Assembly: GCF_000814005.1 (NCBI RefSeq)
Contig: NZ_JWLK01000007.1
Location: 62,001 to 126,000, forward strand
Direction of reading: 5' to 3'
Source: Ruegeria sp. ANG-S4
Lineage (GTDB): Bacteria > Pseudomonadota > Alphaproteobacteria > Rhodobacterales > Rhodobacteraceae
DNA length: 64,000 bases
Position numbers and translations under genes: made by a program. Positions 19,425-28,826 of this stretch are shown here, one piece after another (position 1 is the first letter of the stretch; each line of letters opens with the position of its first letter). The notes under the pieces are model-generated. The model saw nothing but the letters and a program-made list of their open reading frames with translations, was not told where the DNA came from and ran no database searches.

Positions 19425-20189
19425 ATGTCACTGTTTTCTCTTATGTCTCCAACAGAATTTGTTTTTGCTCTGGCAGTCGCCTTTGTCGCCGGGTGGATCA
19501 AAGGGATGGTCGGCTTCGCGCTGCCGATGGTCATAATTTCTGGACTGAGTGTGTTTTTGCCGCCAAGCTTGGCACTGGCTGGTTTGATTTTGCCAACGCT
19601 GGCGACAAACGCGCAACAAGCTTTTCAAGAAGGCGCGTCTGCGGCGTTTGGATCAATTCGCAAGTTCCGGGTATTTCTGCTGACTGGATTGTTGTGTCTG
19701 TTAACAAGCGCGCAGTTGGTGAGCTTTCTGTCTGCATCCAGCTTCCTGCTGATCATCGGGATACCGGTATCTTTTTTCGCATTGATCCAATTGTTGGGAC
19801 TAAAGCTGGTTCTGAACAAACCCTCTGCCCGGGTCGAGGCTACTGCTGGCGCCATTGCAGGCGTCATCGGCGGGATATCCGGAGTATGGGGGCCGCCAAC
19901 CGTAGCCTATCTGACGGCGCTGAACACACCAAAGAAGGATCAGATGCGCGTTCAAGGTGTGATTTACGGGCTTGGGTCCGTGGCGCTGGTTATTGCGCAT
20001 GTTGGATCAGGGATTCTCTGGGGGCAGTCTGCCGTCTTTTCGGCCACTTTGGTCCTGCCCGCGATGGCAGGGATGTGGTGCGGGTTGCGCTTGCAGGATC
20101 GCATTGATCAGGCCGCGTTTCGCAGGCTGACACTGCTGGTTTTGCTGGTCGCAGGGCTCAACCTGTTGCGGCGCGGGCTTGTCGGCTGA
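19425..20189 (+). CDS. TauE/SafE family sulfite/sulfonate exporter-like permease
   Basis: A 254-residue membrane protein with about eight hydrophobic segments. The two internal repeats of the family are visible: GWIKGMVGFALPMVIISGLSVFL near residue 24 and GAIAGVIGGISGVWGPPTVAYL near residue 145. Members export sulfite, sulfoacetate or other organosulfur anions; some import. Starts at ATG 19425 after GAAGGGG. It is divergent from the acyl-CoA dehydrogenase with 143 nt between, which must hold both promoters. Confidence 0.9.
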   Translation: MSLFSLMSPTEFVFALAVAFVAGWIKGMVGFALPMVIISGLSVFLPPSLALAGLILPTLATNAQQAFQEGASAAFGSIRKFRVFLLTGLLCLLTSAQLVSFLSASSFLLIIGIPVSFFALIQLLGLKLVLNKPSARVEATAGAIAGVIGGISGVWGPPTVAYLTALNTPKKDQMRVQGVIYGLGSVALVIAHVGSGILWGQSAVFSATLVLPAMAGMWCGLRLQDRIDQAAFRRLTLLVLLVAGLNLLRRGLVG

Positions 20190-20193
20190 TTGA

Positions 20194-20742
20194 TCAACTG
20201 CGCCTGTCAATGAACCGGAAGGTGAGATAGAGGCCCAGCATCAGGAAAAACAGACCGGAAATATCACCGATCAGAAAAGCAATGTACTCGGCCATGGAAC
20301 TGCCAAACGCCATGTTGGTCAGGGCCGAGACCAGGAATGAGGTCACAATCCCGACCACCATGATACACAACCAGCATGGTTTGCGATCCGGACTTGGGAA
20401 CAGGTCCCAACCTGCCCATTTACAGGCGTAAAGCACAGCAGGGACCGTTGTCACGGCAATACCAATCGCCAGCAGCCGATTTGGCAGGAAAACGTCCCAG
20501 CCGCCGACCATGGCGAAAACCAGGAACACACCCGGCAACAGTGCAAAAATTGCGCGCCATCCCAACAGCCAAGCGGCCAAGACCCGTACGCCATGCGGCA
20601 GAAACAACAGGCTCGCATGGCTGGGGTATTCCGGGAAGAACACGTTCTGCAATGGCATCAGCACTTCGAACGTCAAAATCGAAGCCGCGAAATAGGCAGA
20701 CGACGCCAGTACCGTGTCTAAGGCCCAACCCTTCAACTGCAC
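20194..20742 (-). CDS. Membrane protein of unknown function (MASE1-like features)
   Basis: A 182-residue protein with about five membrane segments (near 12-30, 43-60, 62-80, 88-106, 122-142, 152-175). The FLPHGVRVLAAWLLGWRAI stretch resembles the WPPNG-type signature of MASE1 sensory membrane domains, but no output domain follows. I do not recognise a family with certainty. It lies 23 nt downstream of the winged-helix gene on the same strand, so the two may be one unit. It converges on the TauE gene with 4 nt between stops. Confidence 0.7.
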   Translation of the reverse strand: MQLKGWALDTVLASSAYFAASILTFEVLMPLQNVFFPEYPSHASLLFLPHGVRVLAAWLLGWRAIFALLPGVFLVFAMVGGWDVFLPNRLLAIGIAVTTVPAVLYACKWAGWDLFPSPDRKPCWLCIMVVGIVTSFLVSALTNMAFGSSMAEYIAFLIGDISGLFFLMLGLYLTFRFIDRRS

Positions 20743-20765
20743 GGCGCTGTTATGCCAAATACGCG

Positions 20766-21056
20766 CTACTTGGGGGCATGTACGATGTATCGCCCCCGAT
20801 TTGCGCTACCGCTTTGCGACATGTAGCCCTTTTGCACCAAAGACTTCAGCGCGCGAAAAAAGGTCGGGCGCGATACGCTGGATACCAGCGTATGTTCGAT
20901 CAACCCGAATGTACGAACTTCCCGACCGGTTTTGGAAAGCTCCTCGGCAGCGTAGTAAATATCGCGCTCAACCGGAGAGAGTTCTTCAAGTCCCAACGTA
21001 CGTTCCATGCTTTGCATGAGCTTACGCAATTCGGTCAGTTTCGAAATTTCAGTCAT
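20766..21056 (-). CDS. Small winged-helix DNA-binding protein
   Basis: A 96-residue protein made almost wholly of one winged helix: LSPVERDIYYAAEELSKTGREVRTF, then a recognition helix SRPTFFRALKSLVQKGYMSQSG and a wing ending NRGRYIVHAP. The layout is MarR/GntR-like without an effector domain. Likely a transcription regulator of its own operon with the downstream membrane protein; targets are unknown. Only the N-terminal 25 residues are outside the fold and could form a dimerisation helix. Confidence 0.78.
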   Translation of the reverse strand: MTEISKLTELRKLMQSMERTLGLEELSPVERDIYYAAEELSKTGREVRTFGLIEHTLVSSVSRPTFFRALKSLVQKGYMSQSGSANRGRYIVHAPK

Positions 21057-21139
21057 TACTTACCCATCTTAGTTGGTGCCTTGTGCTGTTAATCGGCCCA
21101 CCTGAAGACGGCCTAAATTGGCAGTCTCCAAGTATCATA

Positions 21140-21167
21140 TTGACACCGGTTCCCCTCTTAGTACTCT
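21140..21167 (+). promoter_or_regulatory. Sigma-70-type promoter of the candidate sRNA
   Basis: TTGACA at 21140-21145, 16-nt spacer, TACTCT at 21162-21167. The -35 box is consensus. It points away from the winged-helix gene and has no protein gene downstream, only an intrinsic terminator at 21245. Confidence 0.5.
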
Positions 21168-21173
21168 TCCTTA

Positions 21174-21273
21174 TCAATTAGGTAGCCCGACGGAATGCAA
21201 TTGAGTGAATTTGCCCGAGCTGCCCAAAGGTATTTTAGTTGAAGCCCGGCGCGTCAGCGCCGGGTATTTTTTG
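21174..21273 (+). ncRNA. Candidate small RNA upstream of pckA
   Basis: About 100 nt between a consensus-like promoter (21140-21167) and a perfect Rho-independent terminator (21245-21272), with no credible reading frame. The 5' part is CU/AU-rich and unstructured by eye (CCTTATCAATTAGG), then CCCGACGG and TTGCCCGAGC patches could base-pair. The unit stands alone between the divergent winged-helix gene and the convergent pckA gene. The exact 5' end is inferred from the promoter. I cannot match it to a known RNA family. Confidence 0.5.
21245..21272 (+). terminator. Orphan Rho-independent terminator
   Basis: CCCGGCGC (21245-21252), GTCA loop, GCGCCGGG (21257-21264), then TATTTTTT. A perfect 8-bp GC stem and U-run, plus-strand only. 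The nearest plus-strand protein gene upstream ends more than 1 kb away beyond two minus-strand genes. Confidence 0.9.
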
Positions 21274-21391
21274 TCTTTCGACGTGGACGGAATACCTCAA
21301 ATCGCGCTTTTCAGCAACGCGTATGTCCGCACGCGTTTGGGTTTCGACCTTAACGTGCTGGTCTAACGCCCGTGACATCCCCGACCTGGCC

Positions 21392-21424
21392 AAAAAAAGA
21401 CGACCAGCGGGCCCGCGCTGGTCG
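21392..21424 (-). terminator. Intrinsic terminator of pckA
   Basis: CGACCAGCG (21401-21409) pairs with CGCTGGTCG (21416-21424) around a GGCCCG loop; on the minus strand it is followed by TCTTTTTTTG. Located 31 nt past the pckA stop. Confidence 0.92.
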
Positions 21425-21455
21425 TTGAATTTGTCTCGGACGGTGATGGATTCCA

Positions 21456-23054
21456 TCACCCGATTGCGACGGCTTTGATATCCTCGTCGATGAACGGCAA
21501 ATATTGCTCGAAGTTCTCGGAGAACATTTGAACCAGTTTCTCGGCCTGCTTGTCGAACGCTGCCTGATCGTCCCAGGTGCGTCGCGGGTCCAGCAGAACT
21601 TCGGGCACGCCGGGCACGGAAACCGGAACATCAAACCCGAAATTCGCGTCCTTGCGGAATTCAGCATCCGCCAGAGACCCCTCAAGTGCTGCGGTCAGCA
21701 ACGCGCGCGTTGCCTTGATCGGCATCCGGCTGCCTACGCCGTATGCGCCACCGGTCCAGCCTGTGTTGACCAACCAGCAGGTCGCGCCGTGCTGGGCGAT
21801 CTTGTCACGCAGCAGATTGCCGTAGGCCTCGGGGCGGCGCGGCATAAACGGGGCACCAAAGCAGGTTGAGAAAGTCGGTTGCGGCTCGGTCACGCCGCGT
21901 TCTGTTCCGGCGACTTTGGACGTGAAGCCGGACAGGAAGTGATACATCGCCTGCGCCGGGGTCAACCGGGCAATCGGAGGCAGCACACCGAACGCGTCGC
22001 AGGTCAGCATTATGATGTTCTTGGGATGGCCACCAAGCGCCGTGCTGGATGCATTCGAAATGTATTCGAGCGGATAGGCACAGCGCATGTTCGCGGTGAG
22101 CGAGTCATCGTCGAAATCCAGTTCCTTGGTTTCGGGGTCGAAAACCATGTTCTCGATTACAGTGCCGAATTTCGAAGTGGTGGCATAAATCTCGGGCTCG
22201 GCTTCGGCGTTTAGATTTATGGTCTTGGCATAACAGCCACCTTCAAAGTTAAAGGTGCCGCGATCAGACCAGCCATGTTCGTCATCGCCGATCAGAACCC
22301 GCGCGGGGTCGGCTGACAATGTGGTCTTGCCGGTGCCGGACAAACCGAAAAACACGGCCGTGTCGACGGGATTGCCGACCGCGTGATTGGCCGAGCAATG
22401 CATCGGCATGACGCCTTTTTCGGGCAGCATATAGTTCAGCAACGTAAACACGGATTTCTTGTTTTCACCCGCATATTCGGTGCCGCCGATCAGGATAAGC
22501 TTGCGGTCAAAGTTCAGCGCGATCACTGTTTCGCTGCGGCAGCCATGTTTGGCCGGATCGGCTTTGAAGCTTGGGCAGTTGATGATTGTGAAGTCTGCGG
22601 TGAACTCATCCAGATCTTCGCGGTCCGGACGGCGCAGCAGATGGCGGATGAACAGGTTGTGCCAGGCCAGTTCGGTCACCATGCGCACATTGATGGAATA
22701 GGTCGGATCGGCGCCGCCGACGAGGTCCTGAACGAAATAGTCGCGGCCCTTCATGTGCGCAAGCATGTCTTGATAAAGCGCTTCGAACCCTTCGGGGCTC
22801 ATCGCGGCATTGTTTTCCCACCAGATATTCTCGGCAACACTGTCGGTCTTTACGACATGTTTGTCCTTGGGGGATCGGCCAGTGAATTTGCCGGTGGTGA
22901 CCAGAAATGCGCCGCCGTTGCCAAGAGTACCTTCACCGCGCTTCAGCGCCTCTTCAATCAGCGCCGGTTCCATGTAGTTGTAATAGACATTGCCCAGACC
23001 CTCGATGCCCTGATCTTCGAGGCGGAATTGCGGGTTAACCCGTCCAGATGTCAT
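21456..23054 (-). CDS. pckA: Phosphoenolpyruvate carboxykinase (ATP)
   Basis: Converts oxaloacetate and ATP to PEP, the entry to gluconeogenesis. The 532 residues starting at ATG 23054 (AGGAGA at -8) begin [22 protein letters not shown], matching relatives; the frame stays open 72 codons further upstream without support. The kinase-1a P-loop [14 protein letters not shown], the metal site GDDEHGWSD, and [15 protein letters not shown] are present. It faces chvI across a 347-nt region; pckA-chvIG adjacency is conserved in alphaproteobacteria and fits carbon-state control. Confidence 0.97.
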   Translation of the reverse strand: MTSGRVNPQFRLEDQGIEGLGNVYYNYMEPALIEEALKRGEGTLGNGGAFLVTTGKFTGRSPKDKHVVKTDSVAENIWWENNAAMSPEGFEALYQDMLAHMKGRDYFVQDLVGGADPTYSINVRMVTELAWHNLFIRHLLRRPDREDLDEFTADFTIINCPSFKADPAKHGCRSETVIALNFDRKLILIGGTEYAGENKKSVFTLLNYMLPEKGVMPMHCSANHAVGNPVDTAVFFGLSGTGKTTLSADPARVLIGDDEHGWSDRGTFNFEGGCYAKTINLNAEAEPEIYATTSKFGTVIENMVFDPETKELDFDDDSLTANMRCAYPLEYISNASSTALGGHPKNIIMLTCDAFGVLPPIARLTPAQAMYHFLSGFTSKVAGTERGVTEPQPTFSTCFGAPFMPRRPEAYGNLLRDKIAQHGATCWLVNTGWTGGAYGVGSRMPIKATRALLTAALEGSLADAEFRKDANFGFDVPVSVPGVPEVLLDPRRTWDDQAAFDKQAEKLVQMFSENFEQYLPFIDEDIKAVAIG

Positions 23055-23401
23055 GTTTGTCTTCTCCTGTGGCGGCGCGTCGGCGGTTGGGCCGGGGTGC
23101 GCTCTTGGGGCATTCGTGCCGGGGAATTCCGGCGGACACGGCCTCTTATCACGGTCATTTGGGGCATGAACAGGACGGTTTGGCGCAGTTAGCGCAACCA
23201 AGCTAAAGTTTAGCGCCACCAGTTTTTTAACGGCGGAAATCCGGGCAGCTTTTTGCGGGCCGCAAGGCATTTTTGCCGCATAGCTGCCGCAAGAAAGGCA
23301 CGATTCGCAGTTACGGATTGATTCGGCGCCTTAAAACCGCCAACAATACCTCATAAAAAAGCGTATTATTGCGTATGTGAGCAGGAATAGGGGTGAACCC
23401 G
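23055..23401. other. Divergent control region pckA/chvI
   Basis: 347 nt without a gene. It holds the pckA leader with its AGGAGA site next to 23054, and on the other side an AT-rich stretch (about 23340-23375) with a TATTAT hexamer at 23364-23369 that could be a chvI -10 box. No recognisable operator was found by eye. Confidence 0.5.
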
Positions 23402-24106
23402 ATGTCGAAGATTGCACTTGTGGATGACGATAGAAACATCCTTACGTCAGTATCCATGACGCTCGAAGCCGAGGGCTTTGAGGTTGAAACTTACAACGAT
23501 GGGCAGGCCGCGCTTGACGCGTTCAACAAGAAACTACCCGACATGGCCGTTCTGGATATCAAGATGCCGCGGATGGATGGCATGGATTTGCTGCAGCGCC
23601 TGCGGCAGAAAACCCAGATGCCGGTCATCTTTTTGACGTCCAAAGACGATGAAATCGACGAGGTCCTGGGCCTTCGCATGGGCGCGGATGACTATGTCAA
23701 AAAGCCCTTTTCGCAGCGACTGCTGGTCGAACGCATCCGCGCTTTGCTGCGCCGTCAGGAAGCCACCGAGGGTGACGCTTCGAATGTCAACGCCGGTGAC
23801 GCCAAGGTAATGGAACGTGGCGAACTGCGCATGGACCCGCTGCGCCATGCCGTCACCTGGAAAGGCAATGATGTCTCGCTGACCGTCACGGAATTCCTGC
23901 TGTTGCAGGCTTTGGCGCAACGACCGGGGTTTGTCAAAAGCCGTGATCAGCTGATGGACGTCGCTTATGACGATCAGGTCTATGTGGATGATCGGACAAT
24001 CGACAGCCACATCAAACGCCTGCGCAAGAAGATGCGGGCCGCAGACCCCGAGTTTTCGGCCATCGAAACTCTTTATGGTATCGGTTATCGGTACAACGAA
24101 GAATAG
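23402..24106 (+). CDS. chvI: Response regulator ChvI (OmpR family)
   Basis: A 234-residue OmpR/PhoB-type regulator. The receiver domain has the acidic pair in VDDDRN, phospho-acceptor D52 ([11 protein letters not shown]), T/S and K105-like KPF, and the winged helix includes [25 protein letters not shown] and [19 protein letters not shown] chose ATG 23402 ([10 protein letters not shown]) over GTG 23393 because it matches the family start. The chvG kinase gene follows 33 nt on. In rhizobia and Agrobacterium this pair responds to acidity and envelope state. Confidence 0.95.
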   Translation: MSKIALVDDDRNILTSVSMTLEAEGFEVETYNDGQAALDAFNKKLPDMAVLDIKMPRMDGMDLLQRLRQKTQMPVIFLTSKDDEIDEVLGLRMGADDYVKKPFSQRLLVERIRALLRRQEATEGDASNVNAGDAKVMERGELRMDPLRHAVTWKGNDVSLTVTEFLLLQALAQRPGFVKSRDQLMDVAYDDQVYVDDRTIDSHIKRLRKKMRAADPEFSAIETLYGIGYRYNEE

Positions 24107-24139
24107 GCGCGACTGCCATTAAGTGGTAATAGGGGTCTC

Positions 24140-25849
24140 GTGCGAGATACCGAACAGGACACCAATTTACGCGACGGTGACGTGGTACTGGGGGATGATT
24201 GGGTTATTCCCCAAGACCCGGATTCTGCCGAACTGCACGCAAAGCGATCGCGGCGCAGCTTGTTTTCGCTGCGCGGCTCGCCACTGGCACGCAGGATTAT
24301 CACCTTCAATGTGATTGCTTTGGTCCTGCTGGTTGCCGGGCTTTTGTATCTGGACGATACGCGTAAGGAACGCGTGCAACAAACAGCCAGAAATTTGATC
24401 GGCGATGCGCAACTGGTCAGCAACGTCTTTGAAACGCAGTTGCGCCAACCGGGTGTCGGCAGTGCGGGCGGTTTGGACGTGCGGGATACGTTGTCCGGCC
24501 TGACTTTGCCGGAAGGTGGTGAAGTGTTCGTCTATGACGGGTCCGGTACACTGATTGGCTGGACGCGTGGGGCTTCGCCTGCCTCGGAATTGCCAAGCTT
24601 GCTTCGGTCTGACAGCGATATTCAAAACGGCGGAACGCTGATCAGCGATGCCTTGACCGCCGTGTGGAACGGTGTGTCATCGATCTTCAGCGGAACCGCG
24701 ACGGACGCCGCGCCGACCTTGGCGCAACGTGTTCAGGATATGGTGCCGCAGGCGCTGGGCGGTGGCCTGACCGTACAGGCCGTTCAGGACGATACAGGCG
24801 CTACCGTGATTGTGGCCGCGGCACCGATTATTCTGGATGACGAACCCGTCGGTGCAGTCGCCATGGCCGGTCCGGCTGGCGAGGTTGATGCGCTCGCGCG
24901 GCAGGAACAAGAACGCATCTTGCAAATGTTCGTCGTGGCCCTTTTGGTTTCCGTTGGCCTCAGCCTCGTCCTTGCTTCGACCATCGCCAATCCACTGGCT
25001 GATCTGGCCGCAGCGGCGGAAATGGGCAAAGACCGAGGCGCCGGGGTTAATCCCGGTCGGATTCGCATTCCTGATCTAAGCGCACGTCCCGACGAAATCG
25101 GGCGTCTTAGCAGCGCGTTACGGGGGATGGTGACGGCGTTGTACAACCGTATTGACGCGAACGAGCAATTTGCTGCGGACGTTGCGCATGAGATCAAAAA
25201 CCCCCTGGCCAGCCTGCAGTCTGCCGTAGGTACGTTGCGCATGGTCAAGCGGGACGATCAACGGGAAAAACTACTGGGCGTCATAGAGCATGATGTGCGC
25301 CGGTTGGACCGTCTGGTCAGCGACATTTCCAACGCGTCCCGGTTGGACGCTGAACTGGTCAAGGAGCAGGAACAACCGTTTGACCTGCTGAATCTGTTGA
25401 ACAATATCGGCCAGTTTCTTGGAGAAGATGCGCGGTCGAAGGGGATCGACTATATCACTGATCTGCCAAAAGGCCCGATCGTCGTAAACGGTCTTGAGGC
25501 GCGGTTGGCACAGGTCTTCGTGAACCTGATCACGAATGCGATTTCCTTCTGCGAGGAAAGCGATGCCATCCGCGTTTGGGTGCGCCAACGCGACAATCGG
25601 GTTTTGGTCGTGGTCGAAGACACCGGCCCCGGCATTCCGGATCAGGCTTTGACCAAGGTCTTCAAACGGTTTTATTCACAACGCCCCGAAGAGCATTTTG
25701 GCAATAACTCCGGTCTCGGTCTTGCGATCTCGAAACAGATTGTCGAAGCACATGGCGGCGTGATCTGGGCGGAAAACATCCGCCCGACCGAAGCCGACAT
25801 CACCTCGGACCCGCTGGGCGCACGGTTTGTCGTTGGGCTTCCGATCTAG
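24140..25849 (+). CDS. chvG: Sensor histidine kinase ChvG
   Basis: A 569-residue inner-membrane kinase. Membrane segments at about 52-71 and 261-281 flank a periplasmic sensor of about 190 residues; a HAMP-like linker follows, then the H box with His350 (FAADVAHEIKNPLASL) and an ATPase domain with N, G1 (VEDTGPGIPD), F (RFYSQRP) and G2 (NSGLGLAISKQI) boxes. Starts at GTG 24140 after AGGGG. Cognate kinase of ChvI; orthologues are called ChvG, ExoS or BvrS. Confidence 0.94.
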   Translation: MRDTEQDTNLRDGDVVLGDDWVIPQDPDSAELHAKRSRRSLFSLRGSPLARRIITFNVIALVLLVAGLLYLDDTRKERVQQTARNLIGDAQLVSNVFETQLRQPGVGSAGGLDVRDTLSGLTLPEGGEVFVYDGSGTLIGWTRGASPASELPSLLRSDSDIQNGGTLISDALTAVWNGVSSIFSGTATDAAPTLAQRVQDMVPQALGGGLTVQAVQDDTGATVIVAAAPIILDDEPVGAVAMAGPAGEVDALARQEQERILQMFVVALLVSVGLSLVLASTIANPLADLAAAAEMGKDRGAGVNPGRIRIPDLSARPDEIGRLSSALRGMVTALYNRIDANEQFAADVAHEIKNPLASLQSAVGTLRMVKRDDQREKLLGVIEHDVRRLDRLVSDISNASRLDAELVKEQEQPFDLLNLLNNIGQFLGEDARSKGIDYITDLPKGPIVVNGLEARLAQVFVNLITNAISFCEESDAIRVWVRQRDNRVLVVVEDTGPGIPDQALTKVFKRFYSQRPEEHFGNNSGLGLAISKQIVEAHGGVIWAENIRPTEADITSDPLGARFVVGLPI

Positions 25850-25853
25850 ACAA

Positions 25854-26324
25854 ATGGACATAAAATCCCTGCCAGATACAGCGGGACAGGATGATGCCTG
25901 TGTCCACGCGACGTGTGTTGCCGTGGATGGGAAGGGCGTGCTGCTTTTTGGTCCATCTGGGATTGGTAAATCGGCCGTGGCGCTTCAGATGATGGCGCTT
26001 GGGGCGGAACTGGTGTCGGACGACCAGGTCACGCTGAAAATGCAGGACGGTCAGGTCATCGCAGATGCGCCGCCATCCATTCGCGGTCTGGTTGAGGCAC
26101 GTGGGATAGGGTTGCTCCGGGCAATACCCGCCGGTCCGAGCCCGGTGACGCTGGTGGTGGATTTGGGCCAGAGCGAGACGAAGCGCCTGCCTGAGCCCGC
26201 AAATATTCAGGTCCTGAGGCAAACTGTTCCCTTGCTTCGCGGCCATGGCCTGCCCAACTTGGCGGCAGGACTGATACAACTTTTGAAAATGGGACGCGTG
26301 GATCCTGAATGGCCGAGCGATTGA
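25854..26324 (+). CDS. hprK: HPr kinase/phosphorylase, short alphaproteobacterial form
   Basis: A 156-residue protein equal to the catalytic C-terminal domain of HprK only, as usual in alphaproteobacteria. The P-loop GPSGIGKS lies at 33-40 and the HprK capture region in LVSDDQV; the K-loop RLPEPANI follows later. It would phosphorylate Ser46 of HPr. ATG 25854 lies 4 nt after chvG and overlaps nothing; the coding end overlaps rapZ by 16 nt. No N-terminal domain is present. Confidence 0.9.
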   Translation: MDIKSLPDTAGQDDACVHATCVAVDGKGVLLFGPSGIGKSAVALQMMALGAELVSDDQVTLKMQDGQVIADAPPSIRGLVEARGIGLLRAIPAGPSPVTLVVDLGQSETKRLPEPANIQVLRQTVPLLRGHGLPNLAAGLIQLLKMGRVDPEWPSD

Positions 26325-27202
26325 CTGCGCAACAACGCATTGTTCTGGTAACGGGCCCATCCGGTGCCGGCCGTTCCACTGCAATCCATGTGCTTGAGGA
26401 TCTGGGCTTTGAAGCCATCGACAACCTTCCCATGGGGTTGCTGATGCGGCTTCTCGATAGCCCCGATCCGTCACAGCCGATGGCGCTGGGTATCGACGCG
26501 CGAAACCGCGACTTCTCGACAATGGGGTTCATTGAACTGGCGGCCAAATTGAACCGGATGGAACACGTGGACCTGTCGATCCTCTATCTGGACTGCAACG
26601 ATGAAATCCTGTTGCGCCGGTTCTCGGAAACGCGCCGACGGCACCCCGTGGCTGCAGACGCCAGTCCCGCGACCGGAATTCGACGCGAAAAGGACCAACT
26701 GCAACCGATCCGCGAAATTGCCGATACGCTGATCGACACCAGCGCGTTGAACATCCACCAATTGCGCGACGAAGTGGAGCGCTGGTTCGCCCCAAAGGGA
26801 GGCCGGCATCTGGCTGTATCCGTCGAGTCGTTTTCGTATAAACGTGGCATGCCGCGCGGGCTGGACATGGTTTTTGATTGCAGGTTTTTGGCCAATCCCT
26901 ACTGGCGTCCGGAACTGCGCGAGGCGGATGGTCGAAACCCCGATGTCGCGTCCTATGTTCAGTCTGACATGAACTATACCGCCTTCTTTGACCGGGTCGT
27001 CGACCTGCTGACAGAACTGTTGCCCGCGTTCCAGGCCGAAGGGAAAGCGCACCTTTCGGTCGCCTTTGGCTGCACCGGGGGGCAACACAGGTCGGTTGCG
27101 GTCGCAGAAGCCGTCGCAAAGGCCCTTGCAGAAGGGGGGCAGCAGGTGGCAATTAGGCACCGCGAAATGGAACGACGCGCGTTGAATGTGAGGCCGGATT
27201 GA
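26309..27202 (+). CDS. rapZ: RNase adapter protein RapZ (P-loop, YvcJ family)
   Basis: A 297-residue P-loop protein with Walker A GPSGAGRS at 16-23, the NLPMGLL and GIDARNRDF motifs, and the C-terminal [20 protein letters not shown] anion-binding signature. In E. coli RapZ delivers the sRNA GlmZ to RNase E; in alphaproteobacteria the target is unproven. It sits inside the PTS-regulatory run hprK-rapZ-EIIA-HPr, overlapping hprK by 16 nt and the EIIA gene as TTGA. Confidence 0.95.
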   Translation: MAERLTAQQRIVLVTGPSGAGRSTAIHVLEDLGFEAIDNLPMGLLMRLLDSPDPSQPMALGIDARNRDFSTMGFIELAAKLNRMEHVDLSILYLDCNDEILLRRFSETRRRHPVAADASPATGIRREKDQLQPIREIADTLIDTSALNIHQLRDEVERWFAPKGGRHLAVSVESFSYKRGMPRGLDMVFDCRFLANPYWRPELREADGRNPDVASYVQSDMNYTAFFDRVVDLLTELLPAFQAEGKAHLSVAFGCTGGQHRSVAVAEAVAKALAEGGQQVAIRHREMERRALNVRPD

Positions 27203-27591
27203 TCGGGATCGTTATCGTTGCACATGGGGGGCTGGCACAGGAATACCTGTCCGCCACACAGCATGTGGTGGGTAAACAGCCGGGACTGGTCGCCGTTCCG
27301 ATCGAGGCGGACCATAACCGCGAAGAAAAGCAGGCCGAGATTTGTCGCGCGGCTGATGACGTCGATGTCGGCGACGGGGTTGTCGTTGTGACGGATTTGT
27401 TTGGCGGCAGCCCATCCAACCTGAGTCTGCGGGCCTGTGCGCCACAGGACCGGCGAATCCTATACGGCGCAAACCTTCCGATGTTGATCAAACTGGCCAA
27501 AAGCCGCCACCTGCCGGTGCCCGAAGCCGTACGCCTCGCGCTTGAGGCTGGACGAAAATACATCAATGCGCAAAATGTGACATTGGATTGA
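27199..27591 (+). CDS. PTS fructose/mannose-type IIA component
   Basis: A 130-residue EIIA of the mannose family, phosphorylated by HPr on His9 (IVAHGG); [13 protein letters not shown] follows. No EIIB or EIIC gene is nearby, so this soluble EIIA probably has a regulatory role rather than sugar uptake. Starts at TTG 27199 overlapping the rapZ stop. Confidence 0.92.
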   Translation: MIGIVIVAHGGLAQEYLSATQHVVGKQPGLVAVPIEADHNREEKQAEICRAADDVDVGDGVVVVTDLFGGSPSNLSLRACAPQDRRILYGANLPMLIKLAKSRHLPVPEAVRLALEAGRKYINAQNVTLD

Positions 27592-27608
27592 AACTGGAAT
27601 ATTTGAAT

Positions 27609-27878
27609 ATGGCCAACAAGAGCTTGAAAATAATCAATGAAAAGGGCCTGCATGCCCGCGCCTCGGCCAAGCTGGTCGAAGTGGTCGAGGGATTCGATGC
27701 GCATGTAGAAGTTTCACGTGAGGGCCTTTCTGCATCAGGCGACAGCATTATGGGCCTTTTGATGTTGGCAGCGTCGCGCGGAACCACTATTGACGTCGAG
27801 ACGTCCGGCCCGGATGCTGAGGCGTTGGCGGATGCTTTGGAAACTCTGGTGAACGACAAGTTCGGAGAAGGTTACTAA
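27609..27878 (+). CDS. HPr phosphocarrier protein
   Basis: An 89-residue HPr. His15 in EKGLHARASAKLVEVV accepts phosphate from EI, and Ser46 in SASGDSIMGLLML is the HprK target, so both phosphorylation sites are intact. I chose ATG 27609 because residue numbering then matches classic HPr; a TTG at 27588 overlapping the EIIA stop would add seven residues and cannot be ruled out. EI is not in the window. Confidence 0.92.
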   Translation: MANKSLKIINEKGLHARASAKLVEVVEGFDAHVEVSREGLSASGDSIMGLLMLAASRGTTIDVETSGPDAEALADALETLVNDKFGEGY

Positions 27879-27919
27879 GCCCAACACTGCCACGATACGA
27901 AGGACGGGAAGACCAGGAA

Positions 27920-28819
27920 TTGGCGGAAACCACGCACGATACCAAGACAGGCCCGATTGTAGGCGACAGCACCGATCAAGGTGAAATCTACGACCGCAGA
28001 ACCCTGACCTACGCAAACTCGTTTGACGACGTGTGGACTGCAAATGCAATCCGCGCGATCGAATGGCTGACAGGCAAGCTGACCATTCTTCGCATGGTCA
28101 ACAAGTTCGAAAAGCAAAACGAACTGTATCGCGGACAAAAATTCTGGGGCGGGGCGCTCAAAATCATGGGCATCACCCTGACGACCCCGGCCGAGCAAAT
28201 TGCCAGGATACCCAAGGAAGGTCCGGTGGTTGTGGTCGCCAACCACCCCCACGGTATGGTCGACGGCATGATCCTGGCCGAACTGATCGGGCGCGTTCGC
28301 AGTGATTACCGCATTCTGACACGCTCGGTCCTGACCGGTCTGGACGAGGCCGCGACGTCCTTCATGATCCCTGTCCCTTTCCCCCATGACCCCGAGGCGC
28401 AAGCCAAGATGCTGGAAATGCGGGGGAAATCCATGGATCACCTGAAAGAAGGTGGCGTGGTCGCCTTGTTCCCATCAGGGGTGGTAATGTCGTCGGATGA
28501 CTGGTTCGGCCCGGCCCAGGAACGGGAATGGAACGTCTTCACCGCAAAAATGATCCGCCGCTCTGGCGCTCAGGTGGTTCCGATATTCTTCCCCGGAAGC
28601 AACTCGCGTTGGTATCAGATTGCCAACCGCCTCTCGCCAATTCTGCGTCAAGGTTTGCTGCTGCATGAAATCGTGCGGTCTTGCAACAGACCGCAATCGC
28701 CGGTGATTGGTGAACCGGTTTCTGCTGATGACATGGCCCTGCTCGAGCGGGACCCGCGCGGGTTCATGGCATGGCTCAGAGAACACACTATGGGACTCGG
28801 CCAACCGCCAAAACCCTGA
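27920..28819 (+). CDS. Lysophospholipid acyltransferase family protein
   Basis: A 299-residue acyltransferase of the PlsC-like superfamily. The NHPHGMVD motif (108-115) is the NHxxxxD catalytic block, and FPSGVVMSS near residue 185 is the glycine-rich acceptor block; IPVPF and PIFFPGSNSRWYQ follow. Related alphaproteobacterial proteins include OlsA-type ornithine-lipid and hemolysin-like acyltransferases, so the acceptor is uncertain. Starts at TTG 27920 preceded by AGGA, 41 nt after HPr. Confidence 0.85.
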   Translation: MAETTHDTKTGPIVGDSTDQGEIYDRRTLTYANSFDDVWTANAIRAIEWLTGKLTILRMVNKFEKQNELYRGQKFWGGALKIMGITLTTPAEQIARIPKEGPVVVVANHPHGMVDGMILAELIGRVRSDYRILTRSVLTGLDEAATSFMIPVPFPHDPEAQAKMLEMRGKSMDHLKEGGVVALFPSGVVMSSDDWFGPAQEREWNVFTAKMIRRSGAQVVPIFFPGSNSRWYQIANRLSPILRQGLLLHEIVRSCNRPQSPVIGEPVSADDMALLERDPRGFMAWLREHTMGLGQPPKP

Positions 28820-28826
28820 TCCGCCT

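Noticed and set aside
21239..21478. 79-codon plus-strand frame after the sRNA terminator
   Set aside because: It starts inside the terminator hairpin and crosses the pckA terminator and stop; no RBS.
23055..23270. N-terminal extension of pckA by 72 codons
   Set aside because: The Pro/Arg-rich stretch matches nothing in the family, and AGGAGA precedes the ATG at 23054.
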